DNA of 64,000 nucleotides. Origin: Kribbella pratensis (GTDB lineage Bacteria; Actinomycetota; Actinomycetes; Propionibacteriales; Kribbellaceae). The first letter of the stretch is position 1. Every line of letters starts with the position of its first letter. The stretch covers positions 3,034,382 through 3,098,381 of the forward strand of contig NZ_SODP01000001.1 of assembly GCF_004365355.1 (NCBI RefSeq), read 5' to 3'. This document shows positions 18,133 through 26,792 of this stretch, piece after piece. Made by a program: the position numbers and the translations under genes. A model generated the notes under the pieces. It saw nothing but the letters and a program-made list of their open reading frames with translations, was not told the DNA's origin and did not search any database.

Positions 18133-19083
18133 TCACACCGTCGCAGGTAATCCGTAAAGTTTGTGGTCCGTGGTTTCGAAGGCGGTAATTTCGGCTATTC
18201 GACGGTCCTCGATGCGGAAGATATCGAGTGCGAACAGCTGATAGGACGTCATATGCGGGGGTAAGAGATAGGCCGCGAGGGTGGGTTGGCGGTTGATCGT
18301 GGTCGGCAGGAAACGCCAATGACCGCGATACTCCGGCGTGAGGTTCGGGATCAACGAGCCCACCGCATCCTCGCGGCCCTCGAACCAGAACGGGTACGGC
18401 GGCATCGTGATCCGGATGTCTTCGTGCATAAGAGCTGCGAGCGCGTCGGGGTCGGCGTTGTCCCACGCGGTCATGTAGCTCCGCAGGAGCTTGCGTTCGT
18501 CGGCAGAGACATCGGGAGCCGACCACTCCGAGCGGTGCGACGGAAGGTGTTCGCGAAGGACAGGTCGAGCTCGCTGAAGGGCTGAGTTCACGGCGGCCAC
18601 CGACAGGTCCACGGCATCAGCGGTTTCCCGGGCCGGCCAGCCCAGCACGTCGCGGAAGATCAGTACGGCGCGTTGGCGCGCCGGAAGATGCTGGATCGCG
18701 ATCAGGAACGCCAACTCGATCGTCTCCCGCCGGATCGCGACCGCGTCCGGCTCCTCCGCCCGATCCAGCAGTACGTCGGGAAACGGCTGCAACCACGGCA
18801 CGTCCTCCCGCGCCGGAAGGGCCGTCGACGGAAAGGAGGCAGGCTCGAGCTGGTACGGGAGAACGCGACGTGGCCGCCGTACGTCGATGCACGCGTTGGT
18901 CGCGATCCGGTACAGCCACGCCCGAACCGACGACCGGCCCTCGAAATCGTCCAGCCTTCGCCACGCCCGCAGGAACGTCTCCTGGACCAGGTCCTCGGCC
19001 TCGTCGTACGACCCGAGCATCCGGTAGCAGTGCACGCGCAGCTCGTGCCGATAGCGCTCGACGTGCTCCTCGAAGCTGCTCAT
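18133..19083 (-). CDS. ECF RNA polymerase sigma factor with SnoaL-like C-terminal domain (SigG/TIGR02960 type)
   Basis: A 316-residue protein from ATG 19083 (MSSFEEHVERYRHELRVHCYRMLGS). Sigma region 2 covers about residues 10-75 (YDEAEDLVQETFLRAWRRLDDFEGRSSVRAWLYRIATNACID) and region 4 about 135-185 (LPARQRAVLIFRDVLGWPARETADAVDLSVAAVNSALQRAR). A SnoaL/NTF2-like domain follows (about 200-316). Such tails replace an anti-sigma factor as an in-cis regulator. It overlaps the upstream membrane-protein gene by ATGA, so the two are coupled. Targets cannot be told from the sequence. Confidence 0.9.
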   Translation of the reverse strand: MSSFEEHVERYRHELRVHCYRMLGSYDEAEDLVQETFLRAWRRLDDFEGRSSVRAWLYRIATNACIDVRRPRRVLPYQLEPASFPSTALPAREDVPWLQPFPDVLLDRAEEPDAVAIRRETIELAFLIAIQHLPARQRAVLIFRDVLGWPARETADAVDLSVAAVNSALQRARPVLREHLPSHRSEWSAPDVSADERKLLRSYMTAWDNADPDALAALMHEDIRITMPPYPFWFEGREDAVGSLIPNLTPEYRGHWRFLPTTINRQPTLAAYLLPPHMTSYQLFALDIFRIEDRRIAEITAFETTDHKLYGLPATV

Positions 19084-19580
19084 TCCCCGTCCTCGAGCTC
19101 GATCGTGGCCGGCATCGGCGCATGACCGGCCAACCGGAACCAGGTCACCAGCCGCCGCTGCCTCAGGTCCCGCGTAGACACTACGACGTCGTTGTGGAAC
19201 CGTCGCGCCAACTGCACCCGGCGCATCGCGAGCGTCAGCTCCCCCGCCCACGGCTCGATATCGGTGCCGGTGGCATGGATCGCCCGGGTCAGCGCGGACT
19301 CCGCCTGCTCGCGCACCTCCAGTACGTCGAGCGACGCCGCGCGCGCCCGGTGCGCCGCGTCGAGCAACAACAACGCAGAAGCAGGATCGAGAATCTCGCT
19401 GCCGGCCAGCTCCGCGACCAGCGCGGACCGGCGCGCCAGCTCGGTCTCCAGCGAGGCGCGGGCGAGATCCACCCGGTGGTGCAGGCGGTCCAGCCGACCG
19501 GCCGTCCAGGTCGCGTAGGCGCCGATCAGCAGCAGCAGCGCGCCGACCGCGAGCAGCACCCCGGAGATCTCCACGCGCAT
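19080..19580 (-). CDS. Membrane-anchored coiled-coil protein, LemA-like (tentative)
   Basis: A 166-residue protein with one N-terminal membrane helix (about residues 7-28: GVLLAVGALLLLIGAYATWTAG) and a helical, probably coiled-coil remainder (LHHRVDLARASLETELARRSALVAELAG). The ending ARRFHNDVVVSTRDLRQRRLVTWFRLAG resembles the LemA motif in which a folded region follows an xxYND box. It overlaps the sigma-factor start by 4 nt. The coupling suggests it senses or tethers the sigma factor at the membrane, which is inference. It is divergent from mtnP with 80 nt between. Confidence 0.55.
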   Translation of the reverse strand: MRVEISGVLLAVGALLLLIGAYATWTAGRLDRLHHRVDLARASLETELARRSALVAELAGSEILDPASALLLLDAAHRARAASLDVLEVREQAESALTRAIHATGTDIEPWAGELTLAMRRVQLARRFHNDVVVSTRDLRQRRLVTWFRLAGHAPMPATIELEDGE

Positions 19581-19660
19581 ATTCGACCATCGATTACGGA
19601 GCGCTGACGGTCCGGCCGGATCCGGTAGTCGCCGCCGCTGCCGCCGTTAGCGTCGGAGCC

Positions 19661-20437
19661 ATGGCTGATATCGGCGTGATCGGTGGTTCCGGGTTCTACT
19701 CGTTCCTCACCGACGCGGAAACCATCGAGCTCGACACCCCGTTCGGCGCGCCCAGTGAGCCGCCGGTGGTCGGGGACCTCGACGGCCGCCAGGTCGCGTT
19801 CATCCCCCGGCACGGCGCCGACCACAGGTTCCCGCCGCATCGCGTCAACTACCGCGCGAACCTCTGGGCACTGCGCGAACTCGGCGTCCGTCAAGTCCTC
19901 GGCCCGTGCGCCGTCGGCTCGCTGAAACCCGAGCTCACCCCGGGCACGTTCGTCGTCCCGGACCAGTACGTCGACCGCACCTGGGGTCGGAATCACACCG
20001 TGTACGACGAAGCCCCGGTCGTCCACACCTCCGCCGCCGACCCGTACTGCCCGGCCGGCCGCGCCACGGTGATTGCCGCCGGCAACGTCGTACCCGATGG
20101 CACGATGGTGGTGATCAACGGCCCGCGGTTCTCGACCCGGGCCGAATCGCAATGGCACGCGGCGCAGGGCTGGTCGGTCGTCGGCATGACCGGCGCGCCG
20201 GAGGCCGCGATCGCACGCGAGCTCGCCCTCTGCTACACGTCGATCGCCGTCGTCACCGACCACGACGCGGGCGTCGAGACCGGCGCCGGCGTCACGCAGG
20301 CCGAGGTCTTCGAAGCGTTCAAGCACAGCATCGAGCGCCTGCAGGACCTGCTCAAGGACGTGATCAGCCAGCTGCCGAAACCCGACGCGGACTGCAGCTG
20401 CCGGCACGCCCTCGACGGTACGGCGGCAGCCCGATGA
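19661..20437 (+). CDS. mtnP: S-methyl-5'-thioadenosine phosphorylase
   Basis: A 258-residue PNP-superfamily enzyme that splits methylthioadenosine to adenine and methylthioribose 1-phosphate in methionine salvage. Motifs: IGVIGGSGFY (N-terminal strand), the phosphate loop FIPRHG, and GPRFSTRAESQ and VVGMTGAPEAAIARELALCYTSIAVVTDHDAG, which are characteristic of MTA/inosine phosphorylases. No other salvage gene is nearby. Its TGA overlaps the ATG of the epimerase gene (ATGA, 20434-20437). The C-terminus has an unusual DADCSCRH segment. Confidence 0.9.
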   Translation: MADIGVIGGSGFYSFLTDAETIELDTPFGAPSEPPVVGDLDGRQVAFIPRHGADHRFPPHRVNYRANLWALRELGVRQVLGPCAVGSLKPELTPGTFVVPDQYVDRTWGRNHTVYDEAPVVHTSAADPYCPAGRATVIAAGNVVPDGTMVVINGPRFSTRAESQWHAAQGWSVVGMTGAPEAAIARELALCYTSIAVVTDHDAGVETGAGVTQAEVFEAFKHSIERLQDLLKDVISQLPKPDADCSCRHALDGTAAAR

Positions 20438-21471
20438 GAGTCCTGCTCACCGGCGGCGCCGGATTCATCGGCCAGCACGTCCACCACCAACTCGTTGCCG
20501 AGGGCCACGAGGTCACGATCCTGGACTCGTTCCGCCCGGACGTCCACGCCCAGAAACCCACGCCTCGTCCCGGCCTGATCGTGGGCGACATCCGCGACGC
20601 CGACTGCGTCGCCCAGGCTCTGGAGGGCATCGACACCGTCATCCACCTCGCCGCCAAGGTCGGCCTCGGCGTACATCTCGACGACATCGACGACTACGTC
20701 TCCACCAACAGCCTGGGTACGGCGATCGTCCTCAAAGCTCTGGCCCACGCCAAGATCCGCCACCTCGTCTACGCCAGCTCGATGGTCGTGTACGGCGAAG
20801 GCCGCTACGACTGCGCCCAGCACGGTCAGGTCGCGCCGGGACCACGCCGTACCGAGGACCTGGAAGCCGGCCGCTTCGAGCCGCCCTGCCCGTACTGCGG
20901 CGCGCCGCTCCAGCCCGGCCTCGTGAGCGAGGACGCCGCACTCGATCCGCGGAACGCCTACGCGACGAGCAAGCTCAGCGGCGAACACCTCGCCGCAACG
21001 TGGGCTCGCGAAACGGATGGCCGCGTCACCGCCCTCCGCTTCCATAACGTCTACGGCCCCGGCATGCCTCGCAACACGCCGTACGCCGGAGTCGCCGCGA
21101 TCTTCCGCTCGGCGCTCGAGCGAGGTGAAGCACCGCGGGTCTTCGAGGACGGCCGGCAGCGCCGCGACTTCGTGCAGGTCCGCGACATCGCGACGGCCGT
21201 CACCATGTCAGCCTCCGCGCTTCCCCAGCAGCCGGCGTTCACGGCGTACAACGTCGGCAGCGGGACCGTCCGCACGATCGGCGATCTGGCGACAGAGCTC
21301 GCCCACGTCTACGACGGTCCGAGCCCGGTCGTCACCGGCCAGTACCGTCTTGGCGACGTCCGCCACATCACCGCGTCCTCGGACCGGCTGAAGTACGATC
21401 TCGGGTGGAAGCCGGGCTACGACCTGGCCACCGGATTGAGGGATCTAGTTGTGAGCGGCAACCGGCGGTAG
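20434..21471 (+). CDS. NAD-dependent sugar-nucleotide epimerase with Cys-rich insert (dTDP-L-rhamnose 4-epimerase-like)
   Basis: A 345-residue extended SDR: Rossmann motif GGAGFIG (residues 7-13), VIHLAAKVG, and a catalytic YATSK (Y-x3-K) near residue 180. Between the active-site Ser strand (YASSMVVYGEG) and YATSK lies an insertion with Cys/His pairs: YDCAQHG and PPCPYCGAPL. This looks like a metal site. A similar CPxCG insert occurs, as far as I recall, in dTDP-L-rhamnose 4-epimerases. It is coupled to mtnP (ATGA), a puzzling pairing, and overlaps the convergent histidine-kinase gene by 27 nt. Confidence 0.75.
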   Translation: MRVLLTGGAGFIGQHVHHQLVAEGHEVTILDSFRPDVHAQKPTPRPGLIVGDIRDADCVAQALEGIDTVIHLAAKVGLGVHLDDIDDYVSTNSLGTAIVLKALAHAKIRHLVYASSMVVYGEGRYDCAQHGQVAPGPRRTEDLEAGRFEPPCPYCGAPLQPGLVSEDAALDPRNAYATSKLSGEHLAATWARETDGRVTALRFHNVYGPGMPRNTPYAGVAAIFRSALERGEAPRVFEDGRQRRDFVQVRDIATAVTMSASALPQQPAFTAYNVGSGTVRTIGDLATELAHVYDGPSPVVTGQYRLGDVRHITASSDRLKYDLGWKPGYDLATGLRDLVVSGNRR

Positions 21472-22605
21472 GTCGATCTGGAACGCGCACCCGCCGTCGA
21501 CGTTGGTGACGCCAATCCTGCCGTCATGCGATTCGACCACACCGCGGGCGATCGCGAGCCCGAGCCCGCCACCACTGGCATGAGTCGAGTTGCCGGCCGG
21601 CTCGGGCGTGCGCTGCTCGTCGCCACGCCAGCCGATGTCGAAGACTCGTTCGAGGTCGTCGTCCGGGATGCCGCCACAGGCATCGGTCACGGCCAGGCGC
21701 ACGCGGCCATCCGTCTCCCGGTCCACCGAAACGGTCACGGTTCCGCCGGGAGCCGTGTGCCGGATCGCGTTGCCGACCAGGTTCGTCACTGCGCGCGTCA
21801 ACTCGTCCGGATCCCCTCGTACGGCGAGGCGATCGTCGTTGTTCGGGGTCGACAACGCCAGCCGGACGCCCTCGGCCCGGGCGTGCTCGTTGTTCTCCCC
21901 CGCGACGTCCTCGGCCAGCTCACGCAGGCTGACTGCGGACCGCCGCGTCGGCAACGGCGCTGCCGACAACCTCGACAGCTCGAACAGGTCGTCCACGAGC
22001 CCGGTCATCCGATCGACGGTCGACCGCATCTGCCGCAGCGCACCCGGCACGTCCTCGATCACGCCGTCCTCGAGTCCCTCCGACACCGCCCGCAGCCCGG
22101 CCAGCGGTGTCCGCAGGTCATGCGACATGAACGCCACCAGCTCGCGCCGGCTCGCCTCCAACGCCCGCTCCCGCTCATGCGACGCGGCCAGCTTCTTCCG
22201 CGTCATCTCCAGCTCGTTCGTGAGGTCGGCCAGCTCGGCCGGCACTGCCCTGGTCCGAGCCTCCGGCGCGTCGTACGACGTACCGAGCTGCCGCAACCGC
22301 CGGCCGACGTCCCGCGACCCCGTGGTGATCCAGTGCCCGAGCAGGACCGTCATCGCCAGCCCGAGCAGGGCCGCGAACGCCAACGTCCACAGCACCACCC
22401 ACGAGTCGTGCTCGGAGATGAACATGGCCCGCACGCTCTGCAGTACGGCGGCCAGCGCCGCCGCCATCGGCGCGAGACCCGCGACGATCATCGTCACCCG
22501 CAACGACCGCCGCCGGAACTGCCACAGGATCGCCGCGCCGATCCCCGCGACCACCAGCGTCCACAACGTGGTGAGCGCGAGGATCGTGAACATGTCCTTG
22601 TTCAT
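21445..22605 (-). CDS. Two-component sensor histidine kinase
   Basis: A 386-residue kinase from ATG 22605 (MNKDMFTILAL). Two or three membrane helices fill residues 5-95 with almost no extracellular loop. These are followed by a short HAMP-like linker, a HisKA domain with the phospho-acceptor H162 in FMSHDLRTPL, and an HATPase domain (NLVGNAIRHT, DACGGIPDDDLERVF, GGGLGLAIARGVVE). The lack of a sensor domain suggests intramembrane sensing. Its ATG overlaps the response-regulator stop by 4 nt. Confidence 0.92.
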   Translation of the reverse strand: MNKDMFTILALTTLWTLVVAGIGAAILWQFRRRSLRVTMIVAGLAPMAAALAAVLQSVRAMFISEHDSWVVLWTLAFAALLGLAMTVLLGHWITTGSRDVGRRLRQLGTSYDAPEARTRAVPAELADLTNELEMTRKKLAASHERERALEASRRELVAFMSHDLRTPLAGLRAVSEGLEDGVIEDVPGALRQMRSTVDRMTGLVDDLFELSRLSAAPLPTRRSAVSLRELAEDVAGENNEHARAEGVRLALSTPNNDDRLAVRGDPDELTRAVTNLVGNAIRHTAPGGTVTVSVDRETDGRVRLAVTDACGGIPDDDLERVFDIGWRGDEQRTPEPAGNSTHASGGGLGLAIARGVVESHDGRIGVTNVDGGCAFQIDLPPVAAHN

Positions 22606-23312
22606 GCTCGGTCGCCCGTAAAGTCGCCCGCGAACAGGTACCCGGTCCGCGGCACGGTCAGCACGAGCTTCGGATCCGACGGATCGGCCTCGATCTTCTC
22701 GCGCAGCCGCCGTACGTGCACGGTGACGGTCGACGAGTCGCCGAAGTCCCAGCCCCACACCCGCCGCAGCAGCTCTGCCTTGGTGTACGCCTTGCCGGCG
22801 TGCGAGACGAGATACGCGAGCAGGTCGAACTCGCGGTGGGTCAGCGACAGCTCGTCGCCGTTCAGGTACGCCCGTCGCGCCGCGGTGTCGACCATGACCG
22901 GCCCGGCGCTCAGCTTGGTCGGCGTCAGGTCGAGCCCGGCCAGCCGCTCCTCGCGCCGCACCATCGCCTGCACCCGCAGCGTCAGCTCGCGCGGGCTGAA
23001 CGGCTTGACCACGTAGTCGTCGGCGCCGACCTCGAGCCCGACCAGCCGGTCCTCCTCCTCGCCGCGCGCCGACAGCATGATCACCGCGGCCCCGTCGTCG
23101 GCCGCGCGCATCCGGCGCAGCACCTCGAGGCCGGACAATCCGGGCAGCATCACGTCCAGGACGACGACAGACGGTTTCCACTGCTGCCAGACCTCGACCG
23201 CCGACACGCCGTCCGCGACCACGCGGGCGGCGTACCCCGCCTTGGTCAGGTAAGCGGAGACGACGTTGGACACAGTCGGGTCGTCGTCGACCACGAGAAC
23301 ACGAGTAGCCAC
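22602..23312 (-). CDS. OmpR-family response regulator
   Basis: A 236-residue regulator from GTG 23312 (VATRVLVVDDDPTVS); the frame extends upstream without family similarity. The receiver domain (1-120) has the acidic pocket DDD at 9-11, phospho-acceptor D53 in VVLDVMLPG, and Lys in VVKPFSP. The winged-helix DNA-binding domain (about 140-232) ends VRRLREKIEADP...TVPRTGYLFAGD. It pairs with the kinase at 21445-22605 by a 4-nt overlap. No target site was identified. Confidence 0.93.
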   Translation of the reverse strand: MATRVLVVDDDPTVSNVVSAYLTKAGYAARVVADGVSAVEVWQQWKPSVVVLDVMLPGLSGLEVLRRMRAADDGAAVIMLSARGEEEDRLVGLEVGADDYVVKPFSPRELTLRVQAMVRREERLAGLDLTPTKLSAGPVMVDTAARRAYLNGDELSLTHREFDLLAYLVSHAGKAYTKAELLRRVWGWDFGDSSTVTVHVRRLREKIEADPSDPKLVLTVPRTGYLFAGDFTGDRA

Positions 23313-23434
23313 GCTCAGAGCGTAGATCGTCCGGTCGGCGCGAGGCCGCACCAGTGCCGGAACGCAGTACGACGTAAGCGATCCGTAGCCGGGTTCTGCC
23401 ACCGCGGCCGCGCCTTCGTCCCTACCGTCGAAGA

Positions 23435-24085
23435 ATGCCCGTCGATCTCGTCCTGCCGTGCCTGAACGAGGCGGCCGCCCTGCCCTGGATCCTCGAACGG
23501 CTCCCGGCCGGCGTCCGCGCCATCGTCGTCGACAACGGCTCCACGGACGGCTCCCCCGAAATCGCCGCCCGGCTCGGCGCCACCGTCGTACCTTGCGAGC
23601 TCAAGGGGTACGGCGCTGCCTGCCACGCCGGCCTGGAAGCGGCCGAGTCCGACGTCGTCGCCGTGATGGACGCGGACGCGTCGCTCGATCCACAGCAGCT
23701 CAGCCGGGTGACCGCACCCGTCCTTGCCGATCGCGCCGACCTCGTCGTCGGTCGCCGGCGCCCGGTGACACGGGGCACCTGGGCGTGGCATCTCCGCCTC
23801 GCCAACCTCGAGCTGTCGCGCCGGATCAGGCGGCGTACGGGCGTTGCTCTGCACGATCTCGGTCCGATGCGGGCGGGCCGTCGTACGGCGCTGCTGGAGC
23901 TCGGGCTGACCGATCGAAGGTCCGGCTACCCGCTGGAAACCGTTGTGCGGGCAGCCGATGCGGGCTGGCGGATCGCCGAGGTGGATGTGGACTACCTGCC
24001 GCGTTCGGGTCGTTCGAAGGTGACGGGGACCCCGTTGGGTGCGGCGCGCGCCGTACTGGACATGTCGAAGGTTCTTGCCCGGTGA
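23435..24085 (+). CDS. Family 2 glycosyltransferase
   Basis: A 216-residue GT-A enzyme: nucleotide-binding VLPCLNEAAALPW, DNGSTDGS, and the metal-binding motif near MDADAS. The ending SGYPLETVVRAADAGWRIAEVDVDYLPRSGRSKVTGT is typical of dolichyl/polyprenyl-phosphate sugar transferases. There is no C-terminal membrane domain. The stop overlaps the next start as GTGA. It opens a four-gene run (GT2, DUF2064-methyltransferase, GT87, ATP-grasp) that probably makes or modifies a lipid-linked or small glycoside; the product is unknown. Confidence 0.85.
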   Translation: MPVDLVLPCLNEAAALPWILERLPAGVRAIVVDNGSTDGSPEIAARLGATVVPCELKGYGAACHAGLEAAESDVVAVMDADASLDPQQLSRVTAPVLADRADLVVGRRRPVTRGTWAWHLRLANLELSRRIRRRTGVALHDLGPMRAGRRTALLELGLTDRRSGYPLETVVRAADAGWRIAEVDVDYLPRSGRSKVTGTPLGAARAVLDMSKVLAR

Positions 24086-25389
24086 AGGAAACGGTGAAGG
24101 GGACGCTGATCGTCCTCGCGAAGGAGCCGGTGGCGGGGCGGGTGAAGACGCGGCTGCAGAGCGAGTTCACTGCGCAGGAGGCGGCGGCGTTGGCCCGGGC
24201 GTCGCTGGTGGACACCCTGGGCGCAGTACTCGCGGCGCGTGCGTCGCAGCGGGTTCTCGCGCTGGAGGGCGATCCGGGCCCGTGGTTGCCGGCCGGGTTC
24301 ACGGTTGTCGGACAGCGTGGCGACGGGCTGGACGAGCGGATCGCGGCGGCCTTCGAGGACGCGTACGACGGTTCGCCGATGCTGCTCGTCGGAATGGATA
24401 CGCCGCAGATCCGGCCCGAGCTGCTCGGGTTCCATTGGGCCGGGTACGACGCTGTGCTCGGGCTGACCGAGGACGGCGGGTATTGGTGCCTCGGGCTCCG
24501 AACGCCGGACCGTCGCGCGCTCGTCGGCGTACCGATGTCGACCGATCACACCGGACGCGATCAACTGCAGCGGTTGCAGGAGCTGGGTCTGCGGGTGGGG
24601 ATGCTGCCGACGCTGCGCGACATGGACACGCCCCGCGACGCGGCGTACCTCGCGGCCGAGTTCCCGTCGTTGCGGGTGTCGCGGTTGTACCGGCGGTTGC
24701 AGCACGCGGCGCATCCGGGGTTGCTGTTCGAGCAAGCCCTCGGCGGTAGTGCGCGTGTTGTTGCCACTGGCATCGATGGTCGGACCGTGCCGGCACTGTC
24801 CGAGCTCGATCGCTGGACGGCGCCCGCCGACGAGGTCGACCGGCTCGCACTGAGCCGCTGCGAAGGCCCGGTGCTCGACATCGGCTGCGGACCTGGACGG
24901 ATCGTGACCGCACTAGCCGAACGCGGGATTCCCGCGCTCGGCGTCGATGTCTCACCGCGCGCCGTGAAACTCACGACGTCGCGGGGCGCGGCTGCTCTCC
25001 ATCGTCCGGTGCAGGACCGGCTGCCGGGCGAAGGCCGTTGGGGCAGCGTGCTGCTGATGGACGGGAACATCGGGATCGGCGGCGACCCGGTCGACCTGCT
25101 CCGCCGCTGCGCCGAACTCGTCCGGCCCGACGGCCTCGTCCTGGTCGAGGTCGACCCGAACGACGACCTCGACGACACCGCGCCGATCGTGCTCCGCAGC
25201 TCCACCGGCCGCCGCTCCACCCCGTTGCCCTGGGCAAGAGTCGGCACCCGCGCAGTACTCCGCTACGCCCGCCACGCCAATCTCCACCCGACAGAGGACT
25301 GGCGCGCCGGCCACCGAGCCTTCCTGGCCCTCCGCCGTACCACCTCCCCCGCCGTGACCCCGCCCACTTTGTGCACGGCCCAACCATGA
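24082..25389 (+). CDS. DUF2064 (GT-A-like) / class-I SAM methyltransferase fusion
   Basis: A single uninterrupted 435-residue frame from GTG 24082. Residues 1 to about 215 are a DUF2064 domain, a nucleotidyl/glycosyltransferase-A-like fold (LIVLAKEPVAGRVKTRLQ, VGMDTPQI, LGLTEDGGYWCLGLR). Residues about 235-425 are a methyltransferase with SAM motif VLDIGCGPGRIVTALAERG and a DPNDDLDD segment. In many actinobacteria these are neighbouring separate genes, so this is a probable fusion. The last codons (TLCTAQP) lie inside palindrome copy 2. Confidence 0.8.
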   Translation: MKETVKGTLIVLAKEPVAGRVKTRLQSEFTAQEAAALARASLVDTLGAVLAARASQRVLALEGDPGPWLPAGFTVVGQRGDGLDERIAAAFEDAYDGSPMLLVGMDTPQIRPELLGFHWAGYDAVLGLTEDGGYWCLGLRTPDRRALVGVPMSTDHTGRDQLQRLQELGLRVGMLPTLRDMDTPRDAAYLAAEFPSLRVSRLYRRLQHAAHPGLLFEQALGGSARVVATGIDGRTVPALSELDRWTAPADEVDRLALSRCEGPVLDIGCGPGRIVTALAERGIPALGVDVSPRAVKLTTSRGAAALHRPVQDRLPGEGRWGSVLLMDGNIGIGGDPVDLLRRCAELVRPDGLVLVEVDPNDDLDDTAPIVLRSSTGRRSTPLPWARVGTRAVLRYARHANLHPTEDWRAGHRAFLALRRTTSPAVTPPTLCTAQP

Positions 25390-25423
25390 TCCGGCGCTCG
25401 CGATGGTCGAACCGTGCTCAAAG
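25367..25423. repeat. 57-bp palindromic repeat, copy 2
   Basis: This has the same 21-15-21 architecture as 16105-16161. The left arm starts CTTTGTGCACGGCCC, the right arm ends GAACCGTGCTCAAAG, and 17 of 21 positions pair. It lies across the 3' end of the DUF2064-methyltransferase gene and the 5' end of the GT87 gene. It therefore supplies coding sequence to both, which suggests insertion of a mobile hairpin at a gene junction. Confidence 0.75.
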
Positions 25424-26792
25424 TTGGATTGGCGGGGGCGCGGCAGTGGTGGTGAGTGCGGGGGCGGTGGTGGCGGCGGCGGGGCAATGGGGGCCCAATG
25501 GGGTGCTTGCGGTGGGGACCCTGGCGGTCGCGGCGATTGTGTGGCGGTTCGGGCGGGGGCTGGGTGTTGCCGCCGTCGTGATCGTGGCCGGGTTGTGCCA
25601 GGTGCCTGGGTTGCTGCACGCGCCGATCACGAGTACGGACGCCTATCGGTACGTGTGGGACGGGCGGGTGCAGTTGGCCGGGCATTCGCCGTACGCCCAC
25701 GTGCCGTTGGACGACTCGCTTGCCCAACTGCGGGATCCCGTGCTGTTCCCCGGACTGTCGCCGACGCAGAAGTCGGGCGTGACCGGACCGCCACGCGTGC
25801 CGACCGATCCGGACGCGCTCGCGAAGTACTCCGCCGACGACCCGCGCACGCGCATCAATCGGCCGTTGGTGCCGACGATCTATCCGCCGGTCGCGCAGGC
25901 CTACTTCACCGTGGTCGCGCTGTTCACCCCATGGTCCGTCGGCACGCTCGGCCTGCAGATAGCGGCCGCATTGCTCGCGATTGCACTCACCTGGCTACTC
26001 GCCGTACAAAATCCCCGGTGGGCCGCCTTGTGGGGTTGGTCACCGATCGTCGCTCTCGAGGCGGGTAACGCCGCGCACGTCGACGTCCTCGCAGCCCTGC
26101 TCATCACGGCCGCCGTCATCACCGCTGCGAAGCGCCCGAAGCTTGCTGCCGTCTTCCTCGGCGCGGCCGGTAGTGTCAAGCTCCTCCCGCTTCTCCTCCT
26201 CCCGGCCTTCCGCACCCGGCGGCCGATCGTTGCCCTCAGCACCTTCATCGCGTCGTACGTCCCGCATATCCTTGCCGTCGGCACCTTGGTGCTCGGTTTC
26301 CTGCCCGGTTACCTCAGCCAGGAAGGGTTCGACGACGGCAGCTCCAGATCGGCGATTCTCGCGCTCCTGCTGCCTCCTGAGGTCCGCCAGATCGTCGCCG
26401 CGCTGCTCGCACTCACCCTCGCCGTCCTCGCCTTCACCCGAACCAGACGCGACCCGCTCGCCCTCACCTGCTGCTGGCTGTACGGCGCCGCGCTGCTGAT
26501 CGCCACGCCGACGTACCCGTGGTACGGCCTCCCGTTGATCGCGCTCGCCGCGCTCGCGCACCGCCCCGAATGGCTCGCCGTACCGATCGCGGCGTACCTC
26601 GCCTACGGGAGCTTCGGCCACGACACCCGGCAGGGCCTGATCTACCTCGCGGCCGGTGTCATCGTTGTCAGCGCGATTACGATCCGTCGCCGATTCGTTG
26701 CGGAATCAGGTTTGACTGCGGCCCGGTCGCCTGCCAACACTGGCGAGCGTGACGAAACGCATCGCCCTCGCGACCTCGGCCGAGCACGCTGA
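25386..26792 (+). CDS. Polytopic mannosyltransferase (GT87/DUF2029-like)
   Basis: About 468 residues with roughly ten membrane helices. The first periplasmic loop holds the family-like motif TDAYRYVWDGRVQLAGHSPYAHVP with the acidic catalytic-type Asp. Relatives use polyprenyl-phospho-mannose as donor. ATG 25386 overlaps the preceding stop and lies inside the palindrome; GTG codons about 20 residues in could be the real start. The 3' end overlaps the ATP-grasp gene by 44 nt in another frame, and its last ~15 residues are polar. Confidence 0.75.
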   Translation: MIRRSRWSNRAQSWIGGGAAVVVSAGAVVAAAGQWGPNGVLAVGTLAVAAIVWRFGRGLGVAAVVIVAGLCQVPGLLHAPITSTDAYRYVWDGRVQLAGHSPYAHVPLDDSLAQLRDPVLFPGLSPTQKSGVTGPPRVPTDPDALAKYSADDPRTRINRPLVPTIYPPVAQAYFTVVALFTPWSVGTLGLQIAAALLAIALTWLLAVQNPRWAALWGWSPIVALEAGNAAHVDVLAALLITAAVITAAKRPKLAAVFLGAAGSVKLLPLLLLPAFRTRRPIVALSTFIASYVPHILAVGTLVLGFLPGYLSQEGFDDGSSRSAILALLLPPEVRQIVAALLALTLAVLAFTRTRRDPLALTCCWLYGAALLIATPTYPWYGLPLIALAALAHRPEWLAVPIAAYLAYGSFGHDTRQGLIYLAAGVIVVSAITIRRRFVAESGLTAARSPANTGERDETHRPRDLGRAR

